From NCBI GenBank assembly GCA_029940345.1, contig JAOZRC010000374.1, forward strand, positions 1 through 5,806: a stretch of DNA of 5,806 bases. Reading direction: 5' to 3'. Every line of letters starts with the position of its first letter. The stretch's first letter is position 1. Shown piece by piece: positions 5,397 to 5,806 of the stretch. This DNA comes from Desulfobacterales bacterium (GTDB lineage: Bacteria; Desulfobacterota; Desulfobacteria; Desulfobacterales; JAUCGF01). The notes beneath the pieces were generated by a model. That model ran no database searches and was not told the DNA's origin. It saw only the letters and a program-made list of their open reading frames with translations. The translations under genes were made by a program, and so were the position numbers.

Positions 5397-5414
5397 AACT
5401 TGTAACTTCAAACT
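5397..5414 (-). repeat. Third copy of the AAGTTACAAGTT post-stop motif
   Basis: Read on the minus strand, AAGTTACAAGTT (5408 to 5397) begins 11 nt after the lon stop. The longer 17-mer at 5398-5414 matches the inverse of 3705-3721 at 16 of 17 positions. The orientation relative to the upstream gene is the same as in the copies after the radical SAM and 118-residue genes. Confidence 0.55.
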
Positions 5415-5419
5415 ATGCT

Positions 5420-5806
5420 TTATTGCATCAAGGGCTGCTGACTGGCGGAATCAACGGAGGGCATTTTAAAAGCAACGTCACTTTTGCGAAAAAGTGTACT
5501 GTCTTCACCAACTATAAGCGCATGGCCAAGCACTTCATCCATGTGTTCCACGGGAATGAATTCGATCTGTTTGGCGACGCTTGCGGGAATGTCTTTCAGG
5601 TCTTTTTCATTATCTTTGGGGATAATTATTTTTTGGATACCGCCGCGGTGAGCGGCCAAAATCTTTTCTTTCAATCCGCCCACGGGAAGAACACGCCCGC
5701 GCAAGGTGATTTCACCGGTCATGGCAACATTGCGATATACGGGCCGTTGGGTCAACGATGACACCATGGACGTACACATAGAGATGCCGGCGGAAGGCCC
5801 GTCTTT
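5420..5806 (-). CDS. lon: ATP-dependent protease Lon, C-terminal part (gene continues beyond window)
   Basis: 128 residues of the Lon proteolytic domain are open from the window edge to the TAA at 5420-5422. The fragment begins 'KDGPSAGIS', which holds the catalytic Ser (codon 5792-5794), and continues '[14 protein letters not shown]', '[22 protein letters not shown]', where the Lys after GGL (codon 5669-5671) is the second member of the Ser-Lys dyad, then '[20 protein letters not shown]' and '[12 protein letters not shown]'. Lon is the cytoplasmic AAA+ protease that degrades misfolded and regulatory proteins; the ATPase part is outside the window. After the usual Lon end ('EVLGHAL') there is a tail of about 28 residues without obvious motif ('[20 protein letters not shown]' and on), as in many Lon proteins with variable C-termini. 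No lesion is seen. It is followed on the same strand by the GDPD gene. Confidence 0.97.
   Translation of the reverse strand, partial: KDGPSAGISMCTSMVSSLTQRPVYRNVAMTGEITLRGRVLPVGGLKEKILAAHRGGIQKIIIPKDNEKDLKDIPASVAKQIEFIPVEHMDEVLGHALIVGEDSTLFRKSDVAFKMPSVDSASQQPLMQ

Overview
The window looks like a stretch of a moderately AT-rich Gram-negative chromosome. Lon and the glycerophosphodiesterase look proteobacterial. The intergenic DNA is full of palindromes, foldbacks and decayed mobile DNA, as in large, repeat-rich genomes of delta- or gammaproteobacterial type. This placement is an inference; nothing here fixes the taxon.

Layout. Positions 1-1089 (+) hold the remains of an IS1634/IS4-type (COG5421-like) transposase, cut by the window edge. 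It carries one in-frame TGA and an in-frame internal deletion that removed most of the catalytic core. Positions 1090-1953 contain no convincing intact gene. They hold the probable IS end, a short minus-strand remnant resembling a CHAT-domain C-terminus, a promoter-like sequence followed by a long imperfect hairpin, a 123-bp foldback element with a central 12-bp palindrome, and a roughly 108-bp nested inverted repeat that runs into the start codon of the next gene. Positions 1954-3705 (+) encode an intact 583-residue cobalamin-binding-type radical SAM protein of unassigned reaction, standing alone on its strand.

The right part is on the minus strand and reads, in transcription order, lon (C-terminus only, continuing beyond the window), a GDPD-family glycerophosphodiester phosphodiesterase, and a 118-residue conserved-looking protein of unknown function. 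The last converges on the radical SAM gene. A strong hairpin separates the GDPD gene from the small gene, so the latter probably has its own promoter. No shared pathway links the radical SAM enzyme with the lon side.

The most unusual signals are non-coding. (1) A nested inverted repeat encloses the radical SAM start codon in duplex while leaving the Shine-Dalgarno in a bulge. (2) The 12-mer AAGTTACAAGTT occurs in sense orientation 5-11 nt after the stop codons of three different genes. (3) Two foldback elements share GGCATCCTT-type ends and an internal perfect palindrome, and one palindrome core recurs after lon. I found no tRNA, rRNA or CRISPR array.
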